Of a DNA stretch of 64,000 bases, positions 26,797-36,334 are shown in pieces. The stretch covers positions 124,001-188,000 of the forward strand of contig NZ_SELO01000001.1 of assembly GCF_004146235.1 (NCBI RefSeq), read 5' to 3'. Under the pieces are notes generated by a model, which saw only the letters and a program-made list of their open reading frames with translations, had not been told where the DNA came from and did no database searches. This DNA comes from Tropicimonas sp. IMCC6043. GTDB lineage: Bacteria; Pseudomonadota; Alphaproteobacteria; Rhodobacterales; Rhodobacteraceae. The number at the start of each line of letters is the position of its first letter. Within the stretch, counting starts at the first letter, position 1. A program made the position numbers and the translations under genes.

Positions 26797-27768
26797 CTAC
26801 CAGCGCAGCACCACCGCGCCCCAGGCGAGCCCGCCGCCGATCGCTTCGGTTACGACGATCTGGCCGGGAGTGATCTTGCCCGCGGCCTTTCCGACCGACA
26901 GCGCCAGCGGGATCGAGGCGGCCGAGGTGTTGCCGTGGTCCTGCACCGTCAGGATCACGCGGTCCATTGGCAGCTTCATCTTCTGCGCGGTGCCGCGGAT
27001 GATCCGCAGGTTGGCCTGGTGTGGCACGATCCAGTCGACGTCCTCGGCTCCCAGCCCGACCTTCTCCAAAGCGGCGTTGGCGGTCTTCGCGAGCTTCTCC
27101 ACTGCGTGCCGGAAAACTTCCTTGCCCTGCATCTTCAGAACACCTGTCGCGCCGGTCGAGGTTCCGCCATCGACATAGAGTATGTCCTTGAATCTGCCGT
27201 CGGAATTGAGATCGGTCGACAGGATGCCGCGATCATCCGTTCCGCCCGTTCCCTCCTCGGCCTCGAGAATCAGCGCGCCGGCCCCGTCGCCGAAGAGCAC
27301 GCAAGTCCCCCGGTCCTGCATATCGAGGATGCGGCTGAAGGTCTCCGCGCCGACCACCAGCACGCGCCGCGCCTGGCCCGAGAGGATCATCGCGTTGGCA
27401 TTGGCCAGAGCAAAGACGAAACCGGCGCAGACCGCCTGGACGTCAAAGGCGAAGCCGCGGGTCATGCCAATCTTGGCCTGAACCATCGTTGCGGCGGAAG
27501 GGAAGGTCAGGTCGGCTGTCGAGGTCGCGAGCACGATGGCGTCGATATCCTCCGCCTCCAGCCCCGCATCGGCCAGAGCGGCCATGGCGGCGGCGGCGCC
27601 GAGATCCGAGGTCGTCTGTCCCGGCGCGGCGAAATGGCGCCGCTCGATGCCGGAGCGCGAACGGATCCACTCGTCGGTCGTGTCGAGGCTCTGCTCGAAC
27701 TCAGCATTCTCGACGATTCGGTCGGGAAGATAGTGGCCTGTGCCACGCACGACAGCTCTGATAACCAT
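26797..27768 (-). CDS. fabH: 3-oxoacyl-[acyl-carrier-protein] synthase III
   Basis: A 323-residue condensing enzyme that starts fatty-acid synthesis by joining acetyl-CoA and malonyl-ACP. The Cys-His-Asn triad is visible: VQAVCAGFVFALANANAMI, WIVPHQANLRII and DHGNTSAASIPLAL. GGGLAWGAVVLRW closes the protein, as in FabH generally. It lies 53 bp downstream of plsX in the common yceD-rpmF-plsX-fabH order. Confidence 0.96.
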   Translation of the reverse strand: MVIRAVVRGTGHYLPDRIVENAEFEQSLDTTDEWIRSRSGIERRHFAAPGQTTSDLGAAAAMAALADAGLEAEDIDAIVLATSTADLTFPSAATMVQAKIGMTRGFAFDVQAVCAGFVFALANANAMILSGQARRVLVVGAETFSRILDMQDRGTCVLFGDGAGALILEAEEGTGGTDDRGILSTDLNSDGRFKDILYVDGGTSTGATGVLKMQGKEVFRHAVEKLAKTANAALEKVGLGAEDVDWIVPHQANLRIIRGTAQKMKLPMDRVILTVQDHGNTSAASIPLALSVGKAAGKITPGQIVVTEAIGGGLAWGAVVLRW

Positions 27769-27821
27769 TCCGCCTGCCTTGTTGTTCTTGCCGCTCCGGC
27801 GTCGTCAACGGGAACGCTGGG

Positions 27822-28913
27822 TCACGACATATCCTGTCGCGCGACCGAGGTCGAGGCCACTCGCGCCGCTAGGCGGTCGGAAAAGCCGGCTTGCGCCAGT
27901 TGAAAGGCCAGCTTGATTGCGGCAGAGACGCCGGTCGCGTCGGCCGAGCCATGCGATTTCACGACGGTTCCGTTCAGCCCGAGGAAGACGCCGCCGTTGA
28001 CGCGCCGCGGGTCGGTCCGCTTGGAGAGCCGGCGCAGCGATGTGTAGGCGAGCAAGGCCGCGACCCGGCTCAGGATCGTGTGCCGGAACGCCTGATCAAG
28101 CAGCTCGCGGATCAGCGAGGCGGTTCCCTCCGCGGTCTTCAGCGCGACATTGCCGGTGAAGCCGTCCGTAACGATCACATCGACCTCGCCCTTGGGAATG
28201 TCGCCACCCTCGACGAAGCCGATGAACTCGAAATCGGAGCTCGGTGCCGCCTCGGAGATCAGCGCATGAGCGGATTTCAGCTCCGGATGGCCCTTGTGGT
28301 CCTCGGTTCCCACGTTGAGCAGCCCGACGCGGGGGCGCGCGATGGCGAGACCGTTGCGGGCATAGGAGGCGCCCATAAGCGCGTATTGCAGCAGGTCCTC
28401 GTCATCGGCGCGGATATCGGCACCGACATCGAGCATCACCGTGTATCCGGTTGCCGAGCGCGAGGGCCAGAGGCAGGCGATGGCGGGGCGGTTCACACCT
28501 GGCAGCTTGCGGAGCCTGACCATGGAGAGCGCCATCAGAGCGCCGGTATTGCCACAGGACACCGCCACGGTCGCCTCGTGGTTGCGCACCGAATCGATGG
28601 CCGACCACATCGAGGTGTCCTTGCCGCGGCGCATCACCGCGGAAGGCTTGCTGTTCATGGTGACGATCTCGCGCGCGTCGCGGATCACGCAGGCGGTGCC
28701 GAGATGCCGCTTCTGGACGAGCGGTTCGAGAACTTCGCGCTGGCCATGCAGGATGAACCCGACATCCGGGTTCTTGCGCGCCGACATGGCACAGCCGGCA
28801 ACGACGGCAGCCGGGCCGCGATCGCCTCCCATGGCGTCGACGGAAATGACGGTCCGGCCAGCCAGTTCAGAGAGGTCCGGCTGCGGCCCGTCCGGCTGCA
28901 CATCCTGTTTCAT
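27822..28913 (-). CDS. plsX: Phosphate acyltransferase
   Basis: A 363-residue enzyme that converts acyl-ACP to acyl-phosphate for phospholipid synthesis. Signature segments: ISVDAMGGDRGPAAVVAG near residue 23, AVSCGNTGALMALSMVRL, AIACLWPS, and DVGADIRADDEDLLQYALMG. The length is slightly above average because of a short N-terminal lead. It follows rpmF by 35 bp and precedes fabH in the conserved cluster. Confidence 0.95.
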   Translation of the reverse strand: MKQDVQPDGPQPDLSELAGRTVISVDAMGGDRGPAAVVAGCAMSARKNPDVGFILHGQREVLEPLVQKRHLGTACVIRDAREIVTMNSKPSAVMRRGKDTSMWSAIDSVRNHEATVAVSCGNTGALMALSMVRLRKLPGVNRPAIACLWPSRSATGYTVMLDVGADIRADDEDLLQYALMGASYARNGLAIARPRVGLLNVGTEDHKGHPELKSAHALISEAAPSSDFEFIGFVEGGDIPKGEVDVIVTDGFTGNVALKTAEGTASLIRELLDQAFRHTILSRVAALLAYTSLRRLSKRTDPRRVNGGVFLGLNGTVVKSHGSADATGVSAAIKLAFQLAQAGFSDRLAARVASTSVARQDMS

Positions 28914-28948
28914 GGGCGGGGCGTCAGTGCCGTTCGGCCCGCTTTGGC

Positions 28949-29155
28949 TCAGGCCGCGTCTTCGTCGAAATCTGCGTCCTCGACCATGGCGACAACTTCA
29001 CGGTCGTCATAATGGCCGCAGGCGGCGCAGACGTGATGGGGACGCTTCAGCTCGCCGCAGTTCGGGCATTCGTTCGGGTTCGCGCCCGAGAGCGAATCGT
29101 GGGACCGGCGCTGACCGCGGCGCGAGCGGGTGATCTTGTTCTGAGGGACAGCCAT
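28949..29155 (-). CDS. rpmF: 50S ribosomal protein L32
   Basis: A 68-residue bL32. The start [20 protein letters not shown] and the zinc-ribbon-like [20 protein letters not shown] with two CxxC pairs are diagnostic. The acidic C-terminus ending [14 protein letters not shown] is typical for Rhodobacteraceae. It lies between yceD (upstream, 179-bp gap) and plsX. Confidence 0.96.
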   Translation of the reverse strand: MAVPQNKITRSRRGQRRSHDSLSGANPNECPNCGELKRPHHVCAACGHYDDREVVAMVEDADFDEDAA

Positions 29156-29334
29156 GTCTCAACCTCGGTTTTCGGGCCACGAGCGCACCGCTGCGCGGAA
29201 CGTGCGGCAAATGTTTCATTTGTCGGCGCCTCATACGCCGGCTTCGCATCCCGTGCAAGGGTGTGTGGGAGATGGGCGAAAATACGCGGATTCCGGCGGA
29301 TTGCAAGCCCGTGCGACAGCGGGCCTGCCCGGCG

Positions 29335-29874
29335 CTATTTCTTCAGGCTGTCCTTCAGCGCGGCGAGGCCGGCGAATGGCTTTACCGACTCGTCGGAGAG
29401 CGGCGTGACGCCAGGCTCGGCAAAGACCGTCTCGCCGAGTTCCGCCCCCTCGGCGCGCGGAAAGTCGGGCAGCGCGAGGGCGAGGGACTCGTGGATCACC
29501 TCACCAAGATCGAGCGAAGCGGGCAGGGGCTCGGCGGTTTCGTCCTCCGGCATCTCCGCCTCCGCCTCGTCGGGCTCCACGAAATCGTCGAGATAGCGGC
29601 GCGTAACCGCGACATCGATTCGCGTCGTCACCGGCGCGAGCGTGATCGCGCAGGGCTGGACCGCCGTCGCCCCGAGCGTCGCCTCGAGCCGCCAGTCCTT
29701 CGCGCCTTCGGGAACGAGACGTCCCTCGAGTCGCAGCTTTCGCAGGTCCAGAAGCTCCAGATCGGCGCGGAGCGCGTCGCGTGCAGCGGATCCGGGCTCG
29801 ATCCTTAACTCGAAGGGCGCCGCGCGGGAGAGGCGTGCAAGCACCAGCGGCGGCGGAATCTCTGTGTCGCTCAT
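29335..29874 (-). CDS. yceD: YceD family protein (DUF177)
   Basis: A 179-residue protein of the YceD/DUF177 family, almost always encoded upstream of rpmF. Recognisable features are LLDLRKLRLEGRLVPEG, RLEATLGATAVQPCAITLAP with the family Cys, and VDVAVTRRYL followed by an acidic stretch near residue 110. It has been tied to 23S rRNA metabolism in other organisms. The 179-bp gap before rpmF leaves room for a separate rpmF promoter. Confidence 0.87.
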   Translation of the reverse strand: MSDTEIPPPLVLARLSRAAPFELRIEPGSAARDALRADLELLDLRKLRLEGRLVPEGAKDWRLEATLGATAVQPCAITLAPVTTRIDVAVTRRYLDDFVEPDEAEAEMPEDETAEPLPASLDLGEVIHESLALALPDFPRAEGAELGETVFAEPGVTPLSDESVKPFAGLAALKDSLKK

Positions 29875-29945
29875 CGGATGTGTTCCTTTCTTGAAGAAAA
29901 GATTGCCATTGATATAAGCCGGAAGGCAATTCGACGGAAAAGAGC

Positions 29946-30425
29946 GTGAGGGCAGTGATGGGCAGGGGTACCCGAGAGAAACTGGGCCGGGTGGGTCGAC
30001 GCCTCCCTGCCGTTCTGGCCCTGTTGCTTCTATCGGCCTGCACGACGCTCTACAATCACCACGGATACGTGCCGACCGACGAGTTGCTCAGCAATGTCGT
30101 CGTCGGCAAAGACACCCGCGAGACGGTGTATGACCTGATCGGCCCGCCGTCCTCGTCGGGCGTTTTGCGGGACTCCGGCTATTACTATGTCTCGCAGCGC
30201 TTCAGCACGAGCGCCTGGCGCGCGCCCGAGGAAATCGAACGCCAGGTTGTGGCGATCAGTTTCGACGAAGGCGGCGTCGTGACCAATGTCGAGCGCTTCG
30301 GCTTGCAGGACGGGAATGTCGTTGCCCTGTCGCGCCGCGTCACGGCCTCGAATATCGAGGGCCTGAACTTCCTGCAGCAGCTCTTCGGCAATATCGGCAG
30401 CCTCGATATCGGCTCGAATCTCTGA
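29946..30425 (+). CDS. bamE: Outer membrane assembly lipoprotein BamE (SmpA/OmlA)
   Basis: A 159-residue lipoprotein of the BAM complex, which inserts beta-barrel proteins into the outer membrane. The signal peptide ends in the lipobox LLSAC (Cys near residue 31). The SmpA/OmlA domain follows: NVVVGKDTRETVYDLIGPPS, YYYVSQRFSTSAW, and VVAISFDEGGVVTNVERFGL. The start could be the GTG at 29946 or the ATG at 29958; both give a workable signal peptide. It diverges from yceD and converges with msrB. Confidence 0.9.
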   Translation: MRAVMGRGTREKLGRVGRRLPAVLALLLLSACTTLYNHHGYVPTDELLSNVVVGKDTRETVYDLIGPPSSSGVLRDSGYYYVSQRFSTSAWRAPEEIERQVVAISFDEGGVVTNVERFGLQDGNVVALSRRVTASNIEGLNFLQQLFGNIGSLDIGSNL

Positions 30426-30453
30426 GCCGGCCCGCGCGCGGGCGGCGGGGGCC

Positions 30454-30852
30454 TCAGCCCTCCTCCGGCTCGAAGCGGAGTGCCACCCCGTTGATGCAGT
30501 AGCGCAGCCCGGTCGGGGCCGGCCCATCCGGGAAGACATGACCGAGATGGCCGTCACAGCGGGCGCAATGCACCTCGGTGCGCACCATGCCGTGGCGTCG
30601 GTCCTCGCTCTCACCGACGAGGCCCTCCGCCACCGGTTGGGTGAAGCTCGGCCAGCCGCAGCCGGCGTCGAACTTGTCATCCTGGGTGAAGAGCGGCGCG
30701 CCGCAACCGGCGCAGCGGAACTGCCCCGCGGCCATCGGGAAGTTATCATTGGTGAACGGGCGCTCCGTGCCGTGCCTGCGCATCACTTCGTATCCGAGAT
30801 CGCCCAGCGTCTCGCGCCAGTCCCGCTCGCTCTTCGTCACCTTGTCGGTCAT
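30454..30852 (-). CDS. msrB: Peptide-methionine (R)-S-oxide reductase
   Basis: A 132-residue MsrB that repairs methionine-R-sulfoxide. Two CxxC zinc pairs are present (RCAGCGAPLF and HCARCDGHLGHVF) together with GCGWPSFTQPV and the catalytic Cys in LRYCINGVALRFEP. The start MTDKVTKSERDW is preferred over a Met 12 codons upstream. It converges on bamE across a GC-rich 28-bp spacer. Confidence 0.95.
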   Translation of the reverse strand: MTDKVTKSERDWRETLGDLGYEVMRRHGTERPFTNDNFPMAAGQFRCAGCGAPLFTQDDKFDAGCGWPSFTQPVAEGLVGESEDRRHGMVRTEVHCARCDGHLGHVFPDGPAPTGLRYCINGVALRFEPEEG

Positions 30853-31030
30853 ACCGCGCCTCCTGAAATAACTGTCTGCCATCGACACAAGGAATTACGC
30901 CTTGCCGCATCGACAAGATGCCGCGTCACGGCGCGCTGTCAAATTTGCGTCATGGCTTGCATGTATGTCAGCGCGACCAGACATAAACGGAGCGGCCCGC
31001 ACCGGCCGCGGCAAGGGCGAGGAGCTCGAC

Positions 31031-31762
31031 ATGCTGACCCTGCGGCGAGGCCGCTACACGGCCCGTCTCGCGGAGACCCGCGAGGATCTCGAGGCGGCGC
31101 TGGCGCTCCGGAGCCTCTGTTTTCGCGATGGCGTGCAGCCCGACGAGGATGCCTTCGACAGCGTCTGCCGGCACATGCTGGTCGAGGAAAGCCGCGGCGG
31201 TCGCGTCCTCTGCACCTTCCGAATGCTGCCGCTCGCGGCCGGCGGAGAGATCGCCCAGTGCTACTCGGCGCAGTATTACGAACTCTCCGCGCTGTCCGGG
31301 TTCGAGGGCCGGATGGTCGAGATGGGCCGGTTCTGCATCCACCCGGACGTGCGCGACGCCGACATCCTGCGCGTCGCCTGGGGCGCGATGACCGCGCATG
31401 TCGAGTCCGAAGGGGTCGAGATGCTGTTCGGATGCTCCTCCTTCAAGGGAACCGAGGCGGCGGCCTATCGCGACGCCTTCGCGCTCCTCAAAGAGCGCCA
31501 CCTCGCACCGAAGCGCTGGCTGCCGCGAGTGAAGGCCCCCAATGTCTTCCGCTTCGCGCAGAGGCTGCGCCGCAAGCCCGATCTCCGGCGGGCCATGGCT
31601 GCAATGCCGCCGCTTCTCCGGACCTACCTGCTGATGGGCGGCTGGGTTTCCGACCATGCGGTAGTGGACCGTGACCTCGGCACGCTGCATGTCTTCACCG
31701 GGCTCGAGATCAAGGCAATCCCTCCCGCCCGCAAGCGGCTCCTGCGCGCCGTGGCGGGCTGA
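31031..31762 (+). CDS. olsB: L-ornithine N(alpha)-acyltransferase (ornithine lipid synthesis)
   Basis: A 243-residue acyltransferase that transfers a 3-hydroxyacyl chain from ACP to ornithine to form lyso-ornithine lipid. Family features: LRSLCFRDG near residue 35, MVEMGRFCIHPDVRDADILR near residue 97, and MLFGCSSFKGTEAAAYRDAF. The start MLTLRRGRYTARLA has GAGGAGCT upstream. The second enzyme, OlsA, is not adjacent. Ornithine lipids are common in Rhodobacteraceae membranes, especially under phosphate limitation. Confidence 0.88.
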   Translation: MLTLRRGRYTARLAETREDLEAALALRSLCFRDGVQPDEDAFDSVCRHMLVEESRGGRVLCTFRMLPLAAGGEIAQCYSAQYYELSALSGFEGRMVEMGRFCIHPDVRDADILRVAWGAMTAHVESEGVEMLFGCSSFKGTEAAAYRDAFALLKERHLAPKRWLPRVKAPNVFRFAQRLRRKPDLRRAMAAMPPLLRTYLLMGGWVSDHAVVDRDLGTLHVFTGLEIKAIPPARKRLLRAVAG

Positions 31763-31808
31763 AACCTGCCGGCTTGCAACCGGTCACGCTCTCGAATAGC
31801 TCCGCGCC

Positions 31809-33629
31809 ATGGCACGCGCACCGCTTCTCCAGCTTTCCGACATCTCGCTCACCTTCGGTGGCAATCCCGTCTTTGCCGGTCTCGGCCTGACGATTCAGCC
31901 TGGCGACCGTATCGCCCTGGTCGGCCGCAACGGATCGGGCAAGTCGACCCTGATGAAGGTCATGGCGGGGCTCGTGGGGGCCGATACCGGCGAGCGTATC
32001 CTGTCTCCGGGGGGACATGTCGGCTACATGGAGCAGGACCCGACGATGGAGGGTCATGCCACGCTCGGCGATTTCGCCGCCAGCGGGTTGCCCACTGGCG
32101 AAGCCTACCGGGTGGAGATGGCCGGCGAGGGGCTGAAGCTCGATCTCTCGCGCGCGGTAGAGACGGCGTCGGGCGGCGAACGGCGGCGGGCGGCGCTCGC
32201 CAAGCTGCTGGCCGAGGCGCCGGAGTTGATGCTGCTCGACGAGCCGACCAACCATCTCGACATCCACGCGATTCGCTGGCTCGAGGACCAGCTCGCCGAG
32301 ACCCGCGCCGCCTTCGTGCTGATTTCCCACGACCGCGCCTTTCTGAACCGCCTCACTCGCGCCACGCTCTGGCTCGACCGCGGTGAGGTGCGCCGGCAGG
32401 AGCATGGCTTCACCAGTTTCGAGGAATGGCGCGACAGGGTCTGGGCCGAGGAGGACGAGGCGCGCCACAAGCTCGACCGCAAGATCAAGGCGGAGGCACG
32501 GTGGGCTGTCGAGGGGATCTCGGCGCGGCGAACGCGCAACCAGGGACGCGTCCGCGCACTTCAAGCGCTGCGGGCCGAGCGCTCGGCACAGATCCGTCGC
32601 CAGGGAACCGCCGATCTCGCCATCGAGACCGGCAAGGCCTCGGGGAAGCTCGTGGTCGAAGCGACTGATATTTCAAAGTCCTACGATGACAAGCTCATCC
32701 TGAAACCGTTCTCGATGCGGATTCAGCGTGGCGAGCGGGTGGCCCTTGTCGGCCCGAACGGCGCCGGCAAGACCACTTTGCTGAAGATGCTCACGGGTGA
32801 GATTCCGCCCGACACGGGCACGATCCGCCTCGGCACCAGTCTCGAGCTTGCGGTGTTCGACCAGGCCCGCGCCCAGCTCGATCCGGACGCGACGCTCTGG
32901 GAGAGCCTGACCGGCGACAAGGCGTTGCGAGTGCCGGGTCGCGGCGGCGACCAGGTGATGGTGCGCGGGACGCCGAAACATGTCGTGGGCTACCTCAAGG
33001 ACTTCCTGTTCTCAGAGGCGCAGGCGCGCGCGCCGGTCCGCTCGCTGTCGGGCGGCGAGAAGGCGCGACTGCTGCTGGCCCGGATCCTCGCGCAGCCGGC
33101 GAATCTGCTGGTGCTCGACGAGCCCACCAACGATCTCGACATCGAGACGCTGGACCTGCTCGAGGAACTCGTCGCCGATTACGACGGCACGGTGCTTCTG
33201 GTCAGCCACGACCGGGACTTCCTCGACCGCATCGCGACGACGACCGTCGCGATGGAGGGCGACGGCCGTGCGGTGATCTATGCGGGCGGCTGGAGCGATT
33301 ATCAGGCGCAGCGCGGCGACGGCGAAACCGCGCCGAAACCCGCGAAGCCGCGGCCAGCGGCGAAGCCAACCGAACCGGAGCCCGAAGCGAAACCGGCTGT
33401 GTCCGGCCTGACCTTCACGGAGAAGCATCGGCTCGACGCCCTGCCGGCCGAGATCGAGCGGCTTGAAGCGGAGATCGCGAAGCTCGAGCAGTTCCTGTCC
33501 GATCCCGATCTCTTCACCAAGGAACCGGCGAAATTCCGGAAGGCCAGCAAGGCGCTGGTTGACCGGCAGCAGGCGCTGTCGGCCGCCGAGGAGGAATGGC
33601 TGGAGCTGGAGGAAAAGGCGGCCGGTTAG
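31809..33629 (+). CDS. ABC-F family ATPase (Uup-like)
   Basis: A 606-residue soluble protein with two ABC domains in tandem and no membrane segments. Walker A sites are GRNGSGKST and GPNGAGKTT; signatures are SGGERRRAALAKLL and SGGEKARLLLARIL; both Walker B sites end LDEPTNHLDI or LDEPTNDLDI. A C-terminal coiled coil (about 530-600, RLEAEIAKLEQFL) marks the Uup subgroup. Uup-type proteins act on ribosomes or branched DNA. It is 46 bp after olsB. Confidence 0.93.
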   Translation: MARAPLLQLSDISLTFGGNPVFAGLGLTIQPGDRIALVGRNGSGKSTLMKVMAGLVGADTGERILSPGGHVGYMEQDPTMEGHATLGDFAASGLPTGEAYRVEMAGEGLKLDLSRAVETASGGERRRAALAKLLAEAPELMLLDEPTNHLDIHAIRWLEDQLAETRAAFVLISHDRAFLNRLTRATLWLDRGEVRRQEHGFTSFEEWRDRVWAEEDEARHKLDRKIKAEARWAVEGISARRTRNQGRVRALQALRAERSAQIRRQGTADLAIETGKASGKLVVEATDISKSYDDKLILKPFSMRIQRGERVALVGPNGAGKTTLLKMLTGEIPPDTGTIRLGTSLELAVFDQARAQLDPDATLWESLTGDKALRVPGRGGDQVMVRGTPKHVVGYLKDFLFSEAQARAPVRSLSGGEKARLLLARILAQPANLLVLDEPTNDLDIETLDLLEELVADYDGTVLLVSHDRDFLDRIATTTVAMEGDGRAVIYAGGWSDYQAQRGDGETAPKPAKPRPAAKPTEPEPEAKPAVSGLTFTEKHRLDALPAEIERLEAEIAKLEQFLSDPDLFTKEPAKFRKASKALVDRQQALSAAEEEWLELEEKAAG

Positions 33630-33769
33630 GTCTTTTCAGAGGCTTGCTGCCCGAAGCTCCGCCGAGGCGCGGGGTGTGCGCGGCAATTCGCGCCGCTCGG
33701 ACACCGGTTGTCGCGCTTGCTGCCGGTCGGGGGATTTGCTCAGGTCCGGCCAGTTTCAAGGAGGCTCCG

Positions 33770-34744
33770 ATGATCCGATTCAGTCGCGACGAGCTCGATG
33801 CCGCCGCCGCCCGCGTCCACCAGCTTGTTCCGCCGACACCGCAGCGCAACTGGCCGCTGCTGTCGCAGCGCCTCGGTGTGGAGACCTGGGTAAAGCACGA
33901 GAACCATGCGCCCACCGGCGCGTTCAAGGTGCGCGGCGGCATCACATTCGTCGACTGGCTGAAGCGCACACAACCAGAGATCCCCGGCCTCTGCACCGCG
34001 ACGCGCGGCAATCACGGCCAGAGCCAGGCGATGGCCGCGACCGCCGCGGGACTCAGGGCGCTGATCTATGTCCCTGAAGGGAACTCGGTGGAGAAGAACG
34101 CCGCTATGGCGGCGTTCGGCGCGGAGCTCGTGGTCCATGGCAGCGATTTCGACACCGCGCGGGAGGAGGCGGTCCGGGTCGCAGCCGCGGAGGGGCTTGC
34201 CATCGTGCCGCCCTTCCACGCCGAACTGGTCCGCGGCGTCGCGACCTATGCCTGGGAGCTGTTCCACGCCGTCCCCGATCTCGACACGGTCTATGTCCCC
34301 ATCGGCTGCGGCTCGGGCATCTGCGGCACGATCCTCGCCCGCGATGCGCTCGGACTGGCGACGAAGATCGTCGGGGTGGTGTCGAGCGAGGCGGCCTGTG
34401 CCAAGCTCTCGGTGGAGGCGGGCCGGCCGGTCGAGACCCCGTCCGCACGCACCTTCGCCGACGGCATGGCCGTTCGCGTGCCGGTCGCGGAGGCGCTGGA
34501 GATCTACCAGCAGGGCGCCGACCGGATCGTCGCGGTGAGCGATGCCGAAGTGGCCGAGGCGATGCGGCTGCTCTTCGCCTGCACCCACAATGTCGCCGAG
34601 GGCGCCGGCGCCGCCGCACTGGCCGCGCTGCGCCAGGAGGGCGCGGCAATGGCAGGCCGCAGGGTGGGCGTGATCCTGTCTGGCGGCAATGTCGACACGG
34701 AGGTCTTTCGCGAGGTCCTCTCCGATCGCGTGCCGCTGGTCTGA
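33770..34744 (+). CDS. Threonine/serine dehydratase, PLP-dependent
   Basis: A 324-residue fold-type II PLP enzyme. The PLP lysine lies in ENHAPTGAFKVRGGITF, the phosphate-binding loop in YVPIGCGSGICGTI, and the C-terminal LSGGNVD is typical. No ACT regulatory domain is present, so it is the short catabolic form that deaminates L-threonine or L-serine. A good AAGGAGGCTCCG ribosome-binding site fixes the start; the frame extends upstream but into the ABC-F gene. Confidence 0.88.
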   Translation: MIRFSRDELDAAAARVHQLVPPTPQRNWPLLSQRLGVETWVKHENHAPTGAFKVRGGITFVDWLKRTQPEIPGLCTATRGNHGQSQAMAATAAGLRALIYVPEGNSVEKNAAMAAFGAELVVHGSDFDTAREEAVRVAAAEGLAIVPPFHAELVRGVATYAWELFHAVPDLDTVYVPIGCGSGICGTILARDALGLATKIVGVVSSEAACAKLSVEAGRPVETPSARTFADGMAVRVPVAEALEIYQQGADRIVAVSDAEVAEAMRLLFACTHNVAEGAGAAALAALRQEGAAMAGRRVGVILSGGNVDTEVFREVLSDRVPLV

Positions 34745-34852
34745 GACCGGCCTGCCGCCGCCAGATCGCGGCGCATTGACAGCGCGGCGATCAGGACATA
34801 CCCCGCCAACCGATCCGCCGCACCCAGATGCGCCCCTCCGCCGGAGACTGAC

Positions 34853-35917
34853 ATGACCGCCGACCAGACCGCCCCCGAACCGCGCCTGACCTCGCTTTCC
34901 CATGGCGGCGGCTGCGGCTGCAAGATCGCACCGGCCGTGCTCTCGGAAATCCTGCGCGAGACGGCGCCGATGATGCTGCCCGAGGAACTGCTGGTCGGTC
35001 GCGAGAATGCCGATGACGCCGCCGTCTACCGGCTCAACGACAGCCAGGCGCTGGTGGCGACCACCGATTTCTTCATGCCGATCGTCGACGACCCCCATGA
35101 TTTCGGCCGGATCGCCGCGACCAACGCGATCAGCGATATCTACGCCATGGGCGCGCGGCCGATCATGGCGCTGGCGCTCGTTGGCATGCCGGTCAACGTG
35201 CTGTCGCGCCAGACCATCGGGCGCATCCTCGACGGCGGGCAGGCGGCTGCGCAGGCGGCGGGCATTCCAGTGGTCGGTGGTCATTCGATCGACTCGGTCG
35301 AGGTGATCTACGGCCTCGTGGCGCTTGGACTGGTCCATCCCGACCTCGTGAAGAAGAACGCCTCGGCCCGACCCGGCGACCTTCTTATCCAGGGTAAGCC
35401 ACTGGGCGCAGGCGTCTATTCCGCCGCGCTCAAGAAGGACGCGCTGAGCGCGGAGGGCTATGCGCGGATGATCGCATTGACGACGCAACTCAACACGCCC
35501 GGGCCGGAACTCGCCGAACTTCCCGGTGTCCACGCGTTGACCGACGTGACCGGTTTCGGCCTCGCCGGCCACCTGCTCGAGATGGTGCGCGGGTCAGGAT
35601 GCTCGGCGCGGCTCGACTGGGCGCAGGTGCCGTTCCTGGCGGAGGCCCGTGCGTTGGCAGAGGCCGGGCACATCACCGGCGCTTCGGGCCGGAACTGGAT
35701 GAGCTATGGATCCGAAGTGTTTCTTGCGGATGGGTTTTCGGAGGTCGATCGTGGGCTTCTCACGGACCCGCAGACGAGCGGCGGCCTGCTCGTATCCTGC
35801 GCGCCGGACGCGCGGGACGACGTCCTCGCCCTGTTCGCCGCTCACGGCTTTGCCGACGCCTGCGTCATCGGCGAGGTGCTGGAGCCGAGCGAGTCGCCGC
35901 GGGTCATCCTCGCCTGA
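34853..35917 (+). CDS. selD: Selenide, water dikinase (selenophosphate synthase)
   Basis: A 354-residue enzyme that makes selenophosphate from selenide and ATP. The active-site segment HGGGCGCKIAPAVL has Cys21 in the Sec/Cys position and Lys24. The ATP-site motifs NADDAAVYRLND, ATTDFFMPIVDDP and VTGFGLAGHLLEM follow. It uses Cys rather than selenocysteine. selA and selB are absent nearby, so the product could serve selenouridine in tRNA, selenocysteine, or both. It is 108 bp after the dehydratase. Confidence 0.94.
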   Translation: MTADQTAPEPRLTSLSHGGGCGCKIAPAVLSEILRETAPMMLPEELLVGRENADDAAVYRLNDSQALVATTDFFMPIVDDPHDFGRIAATNAISDIYAMGARPIMALALVGMPVNVLSRQTIGRILDGGQAAAQAAGIPVVGGHSIDSVEVIYGLVALGLVHPDLVKKNASARPGDLLIQGKPLGAGVYSAALKKDALSAEGYARMIALTTQLNTPGPELAELPGVHALTDVTGFGLAGHLLEMVRGSGCSARLDWAQVPFLAEARALAEAGHITGASGRNWMSYGSEVFLADGFSEVDRGLLTDPQTSGGLLVSCAPDARDDVLALFAAHGFADACVIGEVLEPSESPRVILA

Positions 35918-35931
35918 GATCGCGGGGCCAG

Positions 35932-36285
35932 TCAGCCGCTCGGCCGGGCCGGCAGGGTCTCCCGCACCTTCTTCGGCAGGCTGCCACGGATCAGGTCATA
36001 GGAAATTTGGACCCGGTGCCGGACGTCTTCCTCCGACGAACCGCCGAAGGGCACCAGAACCCAGGACCGGTGGAAATAGGGTGCCTTCTCATAGAACCCG
36101 CTCTCGCGCAGCATCTCCGCAGTCTCGACATCGGCGCATTTGACGGAGACGCCGCGCCCTTCGGCGCCCAGAGCGGCAAAGATCTTGCCGCCCACCTTCC
36201 AGATATCGTGACCGGGCCCGAAGGGCTCGGAGCATTCGGCGCCGGGCAGGGTGGCGCAGAAAGCGTTGACGGTTGCACGGTCCAT
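35932..36285 (-). CDS. MmcQ/YjbR family protein
   Basis: A 117-residue small protein of the MmcQ/YjbR family, which has a CyaY-like fold and is thought to bind DNA. Identifying stretches: VNAFCATLPGAECSEPFGPG at the N-terminus, VWKVGGKIFA-like DIWKVGGKIFAALG, and APYFHRSWVLVPFG near the middle. No function can be read beyond this. It converges on selD with a 14-bp gap and follows the corrinoid gene on the same strand. Confidence 0.85.
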   Translation of the reverse strand: MDRATVNAFCATLPGAECSEPFGPGHDIWKVGGKIFAALGAEGRGVSVKCADVETAEMLRESGFYEKAPYFHRSWVLVPFGGSSEEDVRHRVQISYDLIRGSLPKKVRETLPARPSG

Positions 36286-36334
36286 GCGGCGATCCTGCGG
36301 ATTCGCCGCGCGTCGCGCAAGTCCCCGCCTCCGG

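Noticed and set aside
30431-30442. GC palindrome CCCGCGCGCGGG between bamE and msrB
   Set aside because: Lies in a 28-bp convergent gap but has no loop or U-run; insufficient for a terminator call.
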